Shown here in pieces: positions 55,221-64,000 of a stretch of 64,000 bases of DNA (positions are counted from its first letter, which is position 1; every line of letters starts with the position of its first letter). The notes under the pieces were generated by a model. That model ran no database searches and was not told the DNA's origin. It saw only the letters and a program-made list of their open reading frames with translations. The position numbers were made by a program, and so were the translations under genes. This DNA is from Sva-07 sp963716235 (lineage in GTDB: Bacteria; Actinomycetota; Acidimicrobiia; Acidimicrobiales; Ilumatobacteraceae). The stretch covers positions 53,424 to 117,423 of the forward strand of contig CAVQTE010000015.1 of NCBI GenBank assembly GCA_963716235.1. Reading direction: 5' to 3'.

Positions 55221-55844
55221 ATGGCGACTCCCGACACGCTCCACTGGTCGAACTCCGATGCCGAAGTGCACAAGGTGGTGGTCGGACCATACGAGAACAA
55301 CGTGTTCGTGGTGCGCTGCCTCGCGACGGGCGAGGCCGTCCTCCTCGACGCAGCCAACGAGCACGAGCAGCTGCTCGAGCTGTGCAAGCGCCTCGGCGTG
55401 AAGCGGGTGCTCGAGACGCACGGGCACTGGGACCACATCCAGGCGGTGCCGGCCATGCGCGAAGCGGGCTACGAAGTGGCCGTCACCTCCCTCGACGCGC
55501 CGATGCTGAAGGAGGTCGGCTACGACGTGTTCATCGACGACGCCGAGGTGATCGAAGTCGGCCGCCTCCGGCTTCATGCGATCCACAACCCCGGTCACAC
55601 CCCAGGGTCGATCTCGTTCGCGCTCGCCGACACGCCTCTACTGTTCACCGGTGACACGCTGTTCCCGGGCGGCCCCGGCAACACCTCGTTCGAGAATGCC
55701 GACTTCGACACGATCATCACCTCGATTACGTCCAAGCTGTTCACGTTCCCCGACGACACGATCGTGCTGCCCGGCCACGGGCTCGACACGACGATCGGCG
55801 CCGAACGCCCACACCTCGACGAGTGGATCGAACGCGGCTGGTAA
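55221..55844 (+). CDS. MBL-fold metallo-hydrolase
   Basis: An intact 207-residue protein from ATG 55221. KVVVGPYENNVFVVRCLATG, LETHGHWDHIQAVPAM (HxHxDH zinc motif), IHNPGHTPGSISFALAD, LLFTGDTLFPGGPG (second-sphere Asp) and VLPGHGLDTTIG (His) are the glyoxalase-II/metallo-beta-lactamase signature. Likely a thioester or general hydrolase. An upstream GTG (55188) is less likely. Followed by a strong hairpin. Confidence 0.85.
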   Translation: MATPDTLHWSNSDAEVHKVVVGPYENNVFVVRCLATGEAVLLDAANEHEQLLELCKRLGVKRVLETHGHWDHIQAVPAMREAGYEVAVTSLDAPMLKEVGYDVFIDDAEVIEVGRLRLHAIHNPGHTPGSISFALADTPLLFTGDTLFPGGPGNTSFENADFDTIITSITSKLFTFPDDTIVLPGHGLDTTIGAERPHLDEWIERGW

Positions 55845-55859
55845 TCGTGCCCGGCAAAT

Positions 55860-55886
55860 GAGACGCGGGGCCTGACCCCGCGTCTC
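55860..55886. terminator. Strong hairpin between convergent MBL and xylG genes
   Basis: Perfect 11-bp arms GAGACGCGGGG (55860-55870) and CCCCGCGTCTC (55876-55886), loop CCTGA. It lies between the stops of two convergent genes, so it can act as a bidirectional terminator. No T-tract is obvious. Confidence 0.75.
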
Positions 55887-55888
55887 GT

Positions 55889-56713
55889 TCACTGGACGAT
55901 TTCGGCGATCTCCTCCTGGGAGACCTCACCAGGCATCTTGCCGATGATGATCATCGCGAGCACCTCGTCCTTGGTGACCTCGTGCTTGTTGACCGTGCCC
56001 ACGAGCTTGCCCTGGAGCATCACGCTGATCCGGTCGGCGAGATCGAACACGTCGTGGATGTCGTGGCTGATCAGGAAGATCCCGATCCCCTCGGACTTGA
56101 GTTGCATGATGAGCTCACGCACCTCCGCCGTCTCGGCAGGTCCGAGCGCCGCGGTCGGCTCGTCCATGATGAGGATCGTGGCGTTGAAGTGGACCGCCCG
56201 GGCGATCGCCACCGACTGGCGCTGCCCACCCGAGAGCGACTTCACCGGTGTGCGGAGGTTCTTGAACCGGGGGTTCAGACGCTTCATCAGCTTCTGCGTC
56301 GCTGAGTCCATCGCCGAGTCGTCGAGCGCACCGAACCGGGTCTTCAGCTCGCGTCCCAGGAAGATGTTCCCGGCCGCATCGATGTTGTCGGCGAGCGCCA
56401 GCTTCTGGTAGATCGTCTCGACCCCGTACGTGCGGGCATCACGGGGGTTGTGGATCGTGACGGGCTCACCGTTGATGAGAATCTGTCCACCGTCGGCGGG
56501 ATGCGCCCCGGCGAGCGTGTGGATGAGTGTCGACTTGCCCGCGCCGTTGCCGCCGACGAGGGCGACGACCTCACCGGGGTACAGATCGATCGTGACGCCG
56601 TCGACGGCATGCACGCCGCCGAACGACACCCGGATGTCACGCAGCTCGACGAGCGGAACGCTGGATGCATCACCGGCGTCGGTCGAGGTGTCAGGTGTGG
56701 CGAGATCGGTCAT
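55889..56713 (-). CDS. xylG: Sugar ABC importer ATP-binding protein (single domain)
   Basis: A 274-residue ATPase. VALVGGNGAGKSTLIHTLAG (Walker A), LSGGQRQSVAIARAVHFNAT (signature), ILIMDEPTAALGPAE (Walker B, with Ala after TA), HDIHDVFDLADRISVML (His-loop). Unlike the double-domain XylG/RbsA/MglA (about 500 residues), this is one domain, as in FrcA-type sugar importers. It energises the membrane permease directly upstream. SD AGGAGG precedes the ATG. Symbol by context; xylose specificity is not proven. Confidence 0.88.
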   Translation of the reverse strand: MTDLATPDTSTDAGDASSVPLVELRDIRVSFGGVHAVDGVTIDLYPGEVVALVGGNGAGKSTLIHTLAGAHPADGGQILINGEPVTIHNPRDARTYGVETIYQKLALADNIDAAGNIFLGRELKTRFGALDDSAMDSATQKLMKRLNPRFKNLRTPVKSLSGGQRQSVAIARAVHFNATILIMDEPTAALGPAETAEVRELIMQLKSEGIGIFLISHDIHDVFDLADRISVMLQGKLVGTVNKHEVTKDEVLAMIIIGKMPGEVSQEEIAEIVQ

Positions 56714-56726
56714 GGCTCCTCCTGGC

Positions 56727-57986
56727 TCACTTCGCGCCCTTGCGGAGGGTCGAGTCGAGACCGACCGCCGTGATCAGCACCAACCCGACCACGACGTCCT
56801 GCATCGGGGAATCGACCTTCAGCAGCACCATCCCGGAACGCAGCGACTGCATGATCACCGCGCCGAGCACTGCGCCGGGGATCGTGCCGATACCACCGGC
56901 GAACGACGTGCCGCCGATGACGGCCGCCGAGATGACGTCGAGTTCGTTGGTCACGCCGAGGTTCGTCACGGCTGCATCGAGGCGGGCAGTCTGCACCGCT
57001 GCACTCACCGCGCAGAGCACGCCCATCAGGACGAAGGTGAGCATGACGACCTTGCGGGTGTTGATACCACCCAGTTCGGCAGCCTCGGGGTTACCGCCGT
57101 AGGCGTACACGTAGCGACCGAACTGACGACGTTGCGCCAGGTAGGTCATCAGGATCGCCACCATGATGAGAATGACGACCGGGTAGGCGATCCCGGTCGG
57201 ATTCCCCGTGATCGGGGAGATGTACTTGTTCGCCACGAGGCCGATCGAGGCCACCACCACGAGACAGCCGAGCGCACCGATGCCGACGTCGAGCCACATC
57301 GGACGCAGCGGAAGCTCGTAGCGCTGACGACGGCGCCGGGCGAGCACGAGACTGACGATGATCAACGCACAGGCGATCCCGCCGACCAGCCAGCTCTTCC
57401 AGTCACCCAGCGCACCTCTCGACCCGCCGCCGATCAACTTGAACGTGCTGTCCAGGGGGGAGAGCGTCTGGCCCTGTTGGAAACGGAAGATCAGGCCGCG
57501 CCAGATCAGTAACCCGCCCAGGGTCACGATGAACGCGGGGATCTTGACGTACCCGACGAGGACTCCCTGGAAGACACCGACGAGCGCGCCCAGCGCGACG
57601 CCGACAGCCAGGGCCAGGATCCAGGTGTACCAGCGTTCCAGGCCGAACGCGTCGGGGATCCAGCGGGTCTGGACCATCGCCATCACGTAGCCGAGGAACC
57701 CCAGCAGCGAACCAACCGACAGGTCGATGTTGCGGGACACGATGATCAGCACCATGCCGGTCGCCATGATGGCGATCGACGTGCTCTGCACCGACAGGTT
57801 CCACAGGTTCCGAGCGGTCAGGAAGTCACCGTCGGACAGAATGTTGAAACTGATCCAGATCACGGCGGTCGCCAGGATCATGCCGACCATACGGGAGTCG
57901 ATCTCGGCCGAGGCCAGCCCCGACCGCCAACCCGACTTCGAAGCGGTTGCCGGAGCCGGGGCCGCTTGTGTTTCAGTCATCGTCAC
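56727..57986 (-). CDS. xylH: Sugar ABC importer permease (XylH-like)
   Basis: An intact 419-residue protein with ten or so hydrophobic segments in the BPD_transp_2 pattern: MVLIIVSRNIDLSVGSLLGF, GVFQGVLVGYVKIPAFIVTL, YAYGGNPEAAELGGINTRKV and NELDVISAAVIGGTSFAGGI (the conserved EAA-like region), with VGLVLITAVGLDSTLRKG at the end. Forms the inner-membrane channel for a pentose/hexose importer. Between xylF and xylG; 13 bases before xylG. GTG 57986 start (ATG 57980 alternative). Confidence 0.92.
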   Translation of the reverse strand: MTMTETQAAPAPATASKSGWRSGLASAEIDSRMVGMILATAVIWISFNILSDGDFLTARNLWNLSVQSTSIAIMATGMVLIIVSRNIDLSVGSLLGFLGYVMAMVQTRWIPDAFGLERWYTWILALAVGVALGALVGVFQGVLVGYVKIPAFIVTLGGLLIWRGLIFRFQQGQTLSPLDSTFKLIGGGSRGALGDWKSWLVGGIACALIIVSLVLARRRRQRYELPLRPMWLDVGIGALGCLVVVASIGLVANKYISPITGNPTGIAYPVVILIMVAILMTYLAQRRQFGRYVYAYGGNPEAAELGGINTRKVVMLTFVLMGVLCAVSAAVQTARLDAAVTNLGVTNELDVISAAVIGGTSFAGGIGTIPGAVLGAVIMQSLRSGMVLLKVDSPMQDVVVGLVLITAVGLDSTLRKGAK

Positions 57987-58016
57987 GCCTTTTCTACATC
58001 ACGTTGCAACGAGTAC

Positions 58017-58053
58017 GGAAGTGCCCCCCGCCTTTCGGGCGGGGGGCACTTCC
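58017..58053. terminator. Very strong 16-bp hairpin between xylF and xylH
   Basis: Arms GGAAGTGCCCCCCGCC (58017-58032) and GGCGGGGGGCACTTCC (58038-58053) are perfectly complementary over 16 bp, loop TTTCG. No T-tract, so it may be a partial terminator or an RNA-stabilising structure that makes binding protein mRNA more abundant than permease mRNA. That role is inferred from position. Confidence 0.75.
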
Positions 58054-58082
58054 ACTACAGGGTGTTCGTCGTCAGTTGACGA

Positions 58083-59201
58083 TCAGGGGCAGGCCGCCAC
58101 AGAGCCGGCTTCGACCCCCTGGCAGAGGTCATCCGTGCTGATCCATTCGGCGTCGACAACCAGATCGAGGTTGTCCTGCGTGATGGGGATCGGCTCCAGG
58201 AAGATGGAGCTGAGTTCGTTGCCACCCGGTGTCTTGAACGCCGCCGCACCTGCCACAGCGGCGGGATCCGGGTTGGCGCACAGACCAATAGCAGCTTCAC
58301 CAGCGGCCGTGCCGAGCGCACGGGCGTCCTTCCAGACGTCCACGGACTGCGTGCCGAGGGCGACCCGGTTGAGCGCAGCCTGGTCACCGTCCTGGCCGGA
58401 CACGGGCACCTGGCCGGCGAGGCCCTGCGCTTCGAGTGCGGCGATCACGCCACCGGCCATGCCGTCGTTCTGCACGAGGGCGACATCGATGGCATTGTTC
58501 TCAGCGGTGAGGAAGCCCTCCATCGTCGTCTGGGCGTTTGCGGGATCCCAGTTGTCGGTGTAGGCCTCGCCGACGATCTTGATGTCTCCGGCATCAACGG
58601 CTTCCTTGATGACCTTGTCGGCGCCAGCGCGCAGGAAGTCGGCGTTCGCGTCGGCCGAGTTGCCCTTGATGATCACCCAGTTGCCCGTGGGCTGGATGTC
58701 GAAGAGTGCCTGGGCCTGCATCTCGCCGACCAGCTGGTTGTCGAACGTGAGGTAGAGCACGCTGGGGTCTTCGATCAGACGGTCGTACGCGATGACGGGG
58801 ACGCCGGCATCGGTCGCTGCCTGCACCGACGGAATGATGGCCTCGCCGTCCTGGGCGAGGATCACCACGACGTTGGCGCCCTGGGAGATCAGGTTCTCGA
58901 CGTTGCTGGCCTGGGTCTCGGCCGACGACTTCGCGTCGTTCGAGACGTAGCTGCCGCCGCCGGCCTCGATGGCCGCCTTCATGGCCGGCTCGTCGAACTT
59001 GCCCCAGCGCTCTTCCTGGAAGTTGTTCCAGGACACGCCGACGACGCAATCGCCGCCGCCACCAGCAGCGGTCGTGCCTTCGGTGGCCGTTGTGCCTTCG
59101 GTGGCCGTTGAGTCTTCGGTGGCCGAATCTTCGTCGCTGCCGCATGCGGCAAGGATCAACCCGGCGACGACGGCAACTGATGCCAAGTGTCGTGCTTTCA
59201 T
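58083..59201 (-). CDS. xylF: Sugar ABC importer substrate-binding lipoprotein (XylF-like)
   Basis: An intact 372-residue protein. Signal peptide with lipobox: SVAVVAGLILAACGS; the Cys is the acylation site. A low-complexity acidic/threonine linker follows. The periplasmic-binding-protein type I domain starts VVGVSWNNFQEERWGKFDEP and includes ISQGANVVVILAQDGEAIIP, VIAYDRLIEDPSVLYLTFDN and VSGQDGDQAALNRVALGTQS, matching D-xylose-binding proteins. A strong SD (GAGGGGGAG) is about 8 bases before ATG 59201. First gene of the importer operon. Confidence 0.9.
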   Translation of the reverse strand: MKARHLASVAVVAGLILAACGSDEDSATEDSTATEGTTATEGTTAAGGGGDCVVGVSWNNFQEERWGKFDEPAMKAAIEAGGGSYVSNDAKSSAETQASNVENLISQGANVVVILAQDGEAIIPSVQAATDAGVPVIAYDRLIEDPSVLYLTFDNQLVGEMQAQALFDIQPTGNWVIIKGNSADANADFLRAGADKVIKEAVDAGDIKIVGEAYTDNWDPANAQTTMEGFLTAENNAIDVALVQNDGMAGGVIAALEAQGLAGQVPVSGQDGDQAALNRVALGTQSVDVWKDARALGTAAGEAAIGLCANPDPAAVAGAAAFKTPGGNELSSIFLEPIPITQDNLDLVVDAEWISTDDLCQGVEAGSVAACP

Positions 59202-59344
59202 GTGCTACTCCCCCTCAGGAATAAGTAGATGTCAGGGATTTGGAATCACTCGCGTTCACGGTGAGCTGCGAGCCGCTGGGACATTACACCTCTGAGACTC
59301 TGCGACAAAGGACCTACGTCCCAACTCGACCGTCGCGGTCCGAT

Positions 59345-61227
59345 CTACGGCTGAGCGGTGCCGGCGAAGTACTGCTGGGCCAGGACCCAGGCACCGGTGC
59401 CGACCTCGGCTCCGATGATGCGGCCCTCGACGTCGTCCTGCGGAATGTGGATGCCTCCGTGCAGCCGGGAGATCCCTGCTTGATCGGCCGCGTCGAAGTA
59501 CGTCGCCCACTGGAGTTCGACGTCGGCGACCGGTCCGGCTTCGTGGATCAGGTCGCCTCGTGTGACGGTCCACTCGAACAGCCCGCCAGGGAAGTACGGC
59601 GTGCCCGTGATGGCGGTCAGCACCTCGGCTGCCGCGCGGCTGAACGTGCTGTGTCCCGACACGTAGCCGGCGAAGGCCGGTGTGACGAACGTCGGCCGTT
59701 GATACGGCACCCAGTCGACCGCACGGATCCAACCCACACCGCTCGTCTGCGTCTCCGGATCCTCGGGCGCTCCTTGCCATGCGTACACGGCGACCTCGCC
59801 GACGTGATCCGCCAGCTGCTCGTGCCGCTCGCCGGGCGCACTCGACTCGAGGGTCACCACTTCGACGAGCCCGGCCTCGAGCGGCAATCCGTCCCGATCG
59901 TACGACGGCCCGTCCGGATCGCTCGACTGACCGAGACCACCCATGTACCGGATCATGGAGATCGGACGCACCGAGTCGTAGTAGCGCCTTGAGGCCCCAG
60001 GCGGCGATCGCTGCATCGTGCGTTGCGCCGTTCAGCGCGAAGTACGTCTTGACATCCCACTCCAGCGGATCGAGTTCGGGCCCCTGCCCCTCGAAACGCC
60101 GCTCGAAGCCGGGCGTGTCGGCAACGCTGTTGGCGATCAGATTCCAGTGGCCCGGCGGCGTCTCCGACGTCGGGCCGTCGGCCCAGTACTCGGCGACGAC
60201 GCGGTCGAGGTCGGCGCGCAGCGTCGTCTGCGGCGTGTACGGCTCACCCGTGACCGGGTTCTCGTCGTACCCGGTCCCATCGTTGGTTCCGAGCGGGTTG
60301 TTGCCGAGCGATGCCGGGCTGGCTGTCGATCTCCACGCCGTCGGCGGGGTCGAGCTGCGAGCTGTAGCGAAGCACGTCCAGTGCAGCCTGTTTGAACTCG
60401 GCGTCGGTCGCCGGGTCACCCAGGCGCGGCGGGGGCCCCGGGTCGATCGGTGTGCCGGTCGGCGACGGTGTGAGCGCAAACGGGGTCACGGAGCCCCACT
60501 GCGGACCGATGAACGTCTGGACGTTGCCCGGGATCGGCAGCCCATTCTGCGAGAGCTGCAGACCGAGCGAGAGCGGCTGCCACGCATTCGGATCGCGCAT
60601 CACCGTGCCGGGATCAGCGACGATCATGGGGTCGTTGGCCGGCCGATACGAGCTGTCGACATAGCGATCGTCCTCGAGCGCTCCGTCGGTGCTCCCGTAC
60701 GCGATGACGGCCTCGGCGATCCGGTTGCCGAGTGCAGCGGGGTCATCGCCGTCGGTCGATTCGTAGTCCGTGCGGTAGCAGAGCGATGCCATCACGGCAT
60801 CCAACTCGTCGGGCGCCGCCTCGAGATCCGACACCGTTGCGTAGCGCCAGAGCAGGAGCCGGTACGCGGCGTAGCTGATCGCCGTCTCGCGGGCGGCCGT
60901 CACGTCATCGGCGTTCAGTTTCTCCGTCACGAAGTAGCCGTCCGCGTCGGGGTCGTAGGCCGCCCAGGCATCCCACATCGCCGCGGAGGTGTGGAACAGG
61001 TTCCGAGCGTGGACGGTCGGCGCCGGGACGACTTCGCGGATGAGCTGGAGGAGGGTCTCGTCCCACACTCGCGCCACCGACCGGCCGTCGAAATCCTCAC
61101 GTTCGCAGTCCTCGACGGCGTACGCGGGTGAGTCGTCCGAGGAGCACGCTGGCACGGCGCCGACGACGAGGACGACCGCTGTGATCACTCCTGCCCAACG
61201 GTGAGAACGACGTCGGGACGACTGCAT
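59345..61227 (-). CDS. Vanadium-dependent haloperoxidase/PAP2-like secreted protein (frameshifted)
   Basis: About 627 residues across two shifts (near 60310 and 59995). An N-terminal lipoprotein-like signal (AGVITAVVLVVGAVPACSSD) is followed by VWDETLLQLIREVVPAPTVH, RNLFHTSAAMWDAWAAYDPD and later NNPLGTNDGTGYDENPVTGE. The C-terminal region has FAGYVSGHSTFSRAAAEVLT and RLHGGIHIPQDDVEGRIIGA, the vanadate-binding SGH and H-x7-R residues of the haloperoxidase/acid-phosphatase fold. Likely periplasmic; halide oxidation or phosphatase activity cannot be told apart. Confidence 0.83.
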
Positions 61228-61297
61228 CACCGGCGGAACCTACAACACCGCGCAGCGACACGTTCTGCATCGTGGCCGCAGTCGGGCGGCGACGCGG

Positions 61298-63016
61298 ATG
61301 TGGTTCAATTCATCCGTGTCCGACGAGCCGCCAGCCGCCGCTTCGGACGGGCCGAGTCGCTCGGGACCGGCGCGGGCTCGTTGGTGGGTCGCCGGCACCA
61401 TTGCGGTCGCACTTGCCGGGGCAGTAGTCGGGGCGGTGGTCGTCTCGGCGCAGCGCGACGATGCATCGAGCGCTCCGTCGACCGCGGCCCCACCGCCGCG
61501 GTTCGTCGACGACACGAGCGGTTCGGGCATCGACCATTCCTACGAAGGCGCCTACGAGCACTTCGTCGGCGGAGGTGTCGCCGCGTTCGATTGCGACGAC
61601 GACGGATTCGCCGACCTCTACTTCGCCGGGGGAACAGAGCCGGCGGCGCTCTACCGGAACGCGAGCGACGTGGGCGGTGCGCTCCGCTTCGATCAGCTCG
61701 CTTCATCCACCACCGACCTCACGGCGGTGACCGGCGCCTATCCGCTCGATGTCGACAGCGACGAGCACATGGATCTCGCCGTTTTGCGACGCGGGGCCAA
61801 CGTCATACTGCGCGGGCTCGGCGGCTGCCGCTTCGAAGACGCCACCGAGCAACTCGGTCTCGATGGCGGCGACGATTGGACCACCGCGTTCAGCGCTGCG
61901 TGGGAGGGATCGAACGCACTTCCGACACTCGCGTTCGGCAACTACCGCACGCTTGAAGAGGACGCCTGCGACGTCGGCCAACTGGTACGCCCCACGTCGG
62001 CGGGCGACGGCTACGACGCGCCGATCGAAGTCAGTCCGGGGTACTGCGCGCTGTCGATGCTCTTCAGTGACTGGGATCGTTCGGGTCGTCGAGATCTGCG
62101 CATCGCGAACGACCGGAATTACTACATCGACGGACACGAACAGCTGTGGCACGTCGCCGAGGGTGAGGCGCCACGCGAGTACAGCGAGGCCGACGGATGG
62201 CGGCCGCTGCAGATCTGGGGAATGGGCATCGCCAGCCGGGATCTGACCGGTGACGGGTATCCCGAGGTGTTCCTCACCAGCCAGGGCGACAACAAACTGC
62301 AGACACTCGAGAACGGCCCGGCACAGCCGACGTACAAGGACATGGCACTCAAGGCAGGCGTCACGACGCAGCGTCCGTACACGGGCGGCGACCCACTCCC
62401 GTCGACGGCGTGGCATCCCGAGTTCGAAGACGCGAACAACGACGGCATCGTCGACCTGTTCATCAGCAAGGGCAACGTGGAGGCGCAACCGGACCACGCA
62501 ACGCTCGATCCGAGCAACCTGATGATCGGCCAGGCCGACGGCACGTTCGTGGAGGGGGCGGAGGCCGCGGGCATCGTCAGGTACGAGCGGGCACGCGGCG
62601 CCTCGCTCGTCGACCTCAACCTCGACGGGCTGCTCGACCTCGTTGTCGTCAACCGCGAGGCGAACCCCACCCTGTGGCGAAACGTCGGCAGCGGCGACGC
62701 CGAACGAACGGGCCCGATGGGCCACTGGATCGAAGTGCAACTGGAGCAACCTGCACCCAACGTCGACGCCGTCGGCGCGTGGGTCGAGGTCAGGGTGGGT
62801 GATCGCACGGTTGTTCGCGAGGTGACCGTCGGCGGTGGCCATGCCGGCGGCAAGAGCGGCTGGATCCACGAAGGTCTCGGCGACGCCGACCAGGCCGAGG
62901 TCCGCATCCAGTGGCCTGACGGAGAGACCGGACCCTGGATGACGGTCGACGCAGACCAGTTCGTGACGATCGAGCGGGGCGCCACCGACGCGACCCCGTG
63001 GCAGCCCGGAGGATGA
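61298..63016 (+). CDS. CRTAC1-type FG-GAP repeat protein (ASPIC/UnbV)
   Basis: An intact 572-residue protein. One signal-anchor helix (WWVAGTIAVALAGAVVGAVV) is followed by beta-propeller repeats with D-x-D-G-D calcium-binding turns: AAFDCDDDGFADLYFAGG, YPLDVDSDEHMDLAV, RDLTGDGYPEVFLTSQGDNK, EDANNDGIVDLFISKGN and VDLNLDGLLDLVVVNREANP. The C-terminal ASPIC/UnbV domain shows GAWVEVRVGDRTVVREVTVG and VRIQWPDGETGPW. Such proteins act on the cell surface or in the periplasm, in recognition or assembly. Start ATG 61298, GTG 61316 alternative. Confidence 0.85.
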   Translation: MWFNSSVSDEPPAAASDGPSRSGPARARWWVAGTIAVALAGAVVGAVVVSAQRDDASSAPSTAAPPPRFVDDTSGSGIDHSYEGAYEHFVGGGVAAFDCDDDGFADLYFAGGTEPAALYRNASDVGGALRFDQLASSTTDLTAVTGAYPLDVDSDEHMDLAVLRRGANVILRGLGGCRFEDATEQLGLDGGDDWTTAFSAAWEGSNALPTLAFGNYRTLEEDACDVGQLVRPTSAGDGYDAPIEVSPGYCALSMLFSDWDRSGRRDLRIANDRNYYIDGHEQLWHVAEGEAPREYSEADGWRPLQIWGMGIASRDLTGDGYPEVFLTSQGDNKLQTLENGPAQPTYKDMALKAGVTTQRPYTGGDPLPSTAWHPEFEDANNDGIVDLFISKGNVEAQPDHATLDPSNLMIGQADGTFVEGAEAAGIVRYERARGASLVDLNLDGLLDLVVVNREANPTLWRNVGSGDAERTGPMGHWIEVQLEQPAPNVDAVGAWVEVRVGDRTVVREVTVGGGHAGGKSGWIHEGLGDADQAEVRIQWPDGETGPWMTVDADQFVTIERGATDATPWQPGG

Positions 63017-63020
63017 CGAC

Positions 63021-64000
63021 ATGACCGACACAAGCGCACGCCTGGCAGAGATCACGTTGCCGGACTTCGGCATGCCGGCGACCGAACCACTGCTGCCGCC
63101 GGTGATCTTCGCGGGCCGTCTCGATCGGCTGCGTGCGGCCATGGAGACACACCGCTACGACCACGTCGTGGTGTGGGCCGACCGCGAGCACAGCGCCAAC
63201 ATCGCCTACCTGACCGGGTTCGACCCACGCTTCGAGGAAGCGGTGCTGATCGTCGCGGCCACAGGTGACCCGGCCATCCTGCTCGGCAACGAATGCTTCG
63301 ACCTCGGAGCGGCGGCAGCGCTCCCGGTGGGGCCGGTCCGCTTCCAGGACCTCAGCTTGCCCGGCCAGGCGTGGGACAACTCGAGGCCACTCGCCGAGAC
63401 GTTACGCGACGAGGGCATCGGGCCCGGCAGTCGAGTGGGAGTCGTCGGCTGGAAGACCTACGCGAGCCGCAGAACGATCGAGGCGCCGGCGTTCCTCGTC
63501 GATGAACTCCGGTCGGCCGTCGGCCCTGCCGGGCTGGTGGAGAATGCGACAGAACTGCTCGTCAACGAGGCCGATGGACTGCGGGTGATCAACGAGGTCG
63601 AACAGCTCGCGGCGTTCGAGTGGGCGGCATGTCAGACCTCCCACAGCGTGCGCAACGTGCTGACCGGGCTGCAACCCGGCATGACTGAACGCGACGCTGC
63701 CCGGTTGCTCGAATGGAACGGCTCACCGCTGTCGTGCCATCTCATGCTCAGCGCTGGGCCACGGGCGCGGTACGGCCTGTTGAGTCCCGGTGACCGACCG
63801 ATCGAACGAGGGGACCCGTTCACGATCGCGTTCGGGATCTGGGGAGCGCTGAACTGCCGGGCGGGATTCGTCGTCGAGGAGGCAGCCGAGCTGCCCGAGG
63901 GAATCATCGACTATGTGCCGCGGCTCGTCGCTCCCTACTTCCAGGCGGTCGCCGACTGGTACGGCGCGCTGCACGTCGGGCAGGTCGGTGGCGAACTCCA
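63021..64000 (+). CDS. M24-family metallopeptidase (Xaa-Pro dipeptidase-like), truncated by the window end
   Basis: The first 326 residues of a protein that continues beyond the window. RLDRLRAAMETHRYDHVVVW and NIAYLTGFDPRFEEAVLIVA define the creatinase N-terminal domain (residues ~25-180). VINEVEQLAAFEWAACQTSH opens the pita-bread catalytic domain; the metal-binding residues are not yet reached or only partly present, so activity cannot be assessed. Four bases after the preceding stop, so possibly co-transcribed with the CRTAC1-type gene. Confidence 0.8.
   Translation, partial: MTDTSARLAEITLPDFGMPATEPLLPPVIFAGRLDRLRAAMETHRYDHVVVWADREHSANIAYLTGFDPRFEEAVLIVAATGDPAILLGNECFDLGAAAALPVGPVRFQDLSLPGQAWDNSRPLAETLRDEGIGPGSRVGVVGWKTYASRRTIEAPAFLVDELRSAVGPAGLVENATELLVNEADGLRVINEVEQLAAFEWAACQTSHSVRNVLTGLQPGMTERDAARLLEWNGSPLSCHLMLSAGPRARYGLLSPGDRPIERGDPFTIAFGIWGALNCRAGFVVEEAAELPEGIIDYVPRLVAPYFQAVADWYGALHVGQVGGEL

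Overview
The window is high-GC DNA, almost certainly from an actinobacterium. A marine or aquatic member of the Acidimicrobiia (Ilumatobacter-like) is the best guess. The support is a mycothiol-type DinB/maleylpyruvate isomerase protein, secreted proteins built from LDTR-type repeat modules, several promoters that look leaderless, and frequent GTG starts. The taxonomy is inference: no rRNA or tRNA gene is visible.

Region 1 (1-46 kb) is one large surface-polysaccharide locus. It opens with a divergent ABC exporter pair (Wzt-like ATPase, Wzm-like permease). Three glycosyltransferase/membrane genes, a polyprenyl-phosphate sugar transferase and another GT2 follow. The core at 7.8-16.3 kb is a full pseudaminic-acid-type nonulosonate pathway on two convergent operons. 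The plus operon is PseB, PseC, a Gfo/Idh/MocA oxidoreductase, a PseF-like cytidylyltransferase and a methyltransferase. The minus operon is a capsule-type glycosyltransferase, a PseG-PseH fusion and a PseI synthase. Nearly every junction is a 4-bp ATGA overlap. Beyond it lie a class III aminotransferase, a Wzx-like flippase, large GT2 proteins (one fused to a SAM-binding domain), gmd, galE and more GT2 and FkbM genes.

The segment at 31-38.8 kb is scarred by mobile DNA. It holds a complete IS21-family element with a 5-bp target duplication inside an FkbM remnant, an ISL3-like/GT2 chimeric fragment and a short galE footprint. The locus continues with a GT-C membrane glycosyltransferase, a triple-repeat secreted protein, an OafA-like acyltransferase, and a three-gene plus-strand group: left-handed beta-helix/PhyH fusion, double methyltransferase, and GT2 with C-terminal WY/YPDV repeats.

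Region 2 (46-64 kb) is mostly ordinary chromosome: a secreted zinc metalloprotease with LDTR modules, a MazF-type and a VapBC-type toxin-antitoxin pair, a mycothiol-type enzyme, an acyl-CoA dehydrogenase, a DPM-like GT2 with a methyltransferase, an MBL-fold hydrolase, a xylose-type ABC importer (xylG, xylH, xylF), a vanadium-haloperoxidase-like protein, a CRTAC1/FG-GAP protein and a truncated M24 peptidase.

Many genes between about 3.8 and 34 kb are broken by single-base frameshifts that can be repaired at short homopolymers. I read these as sequencing/assembly errors rather than decay, so such genes are listed as CDS across their full reconstructed span, with the shifts noted.
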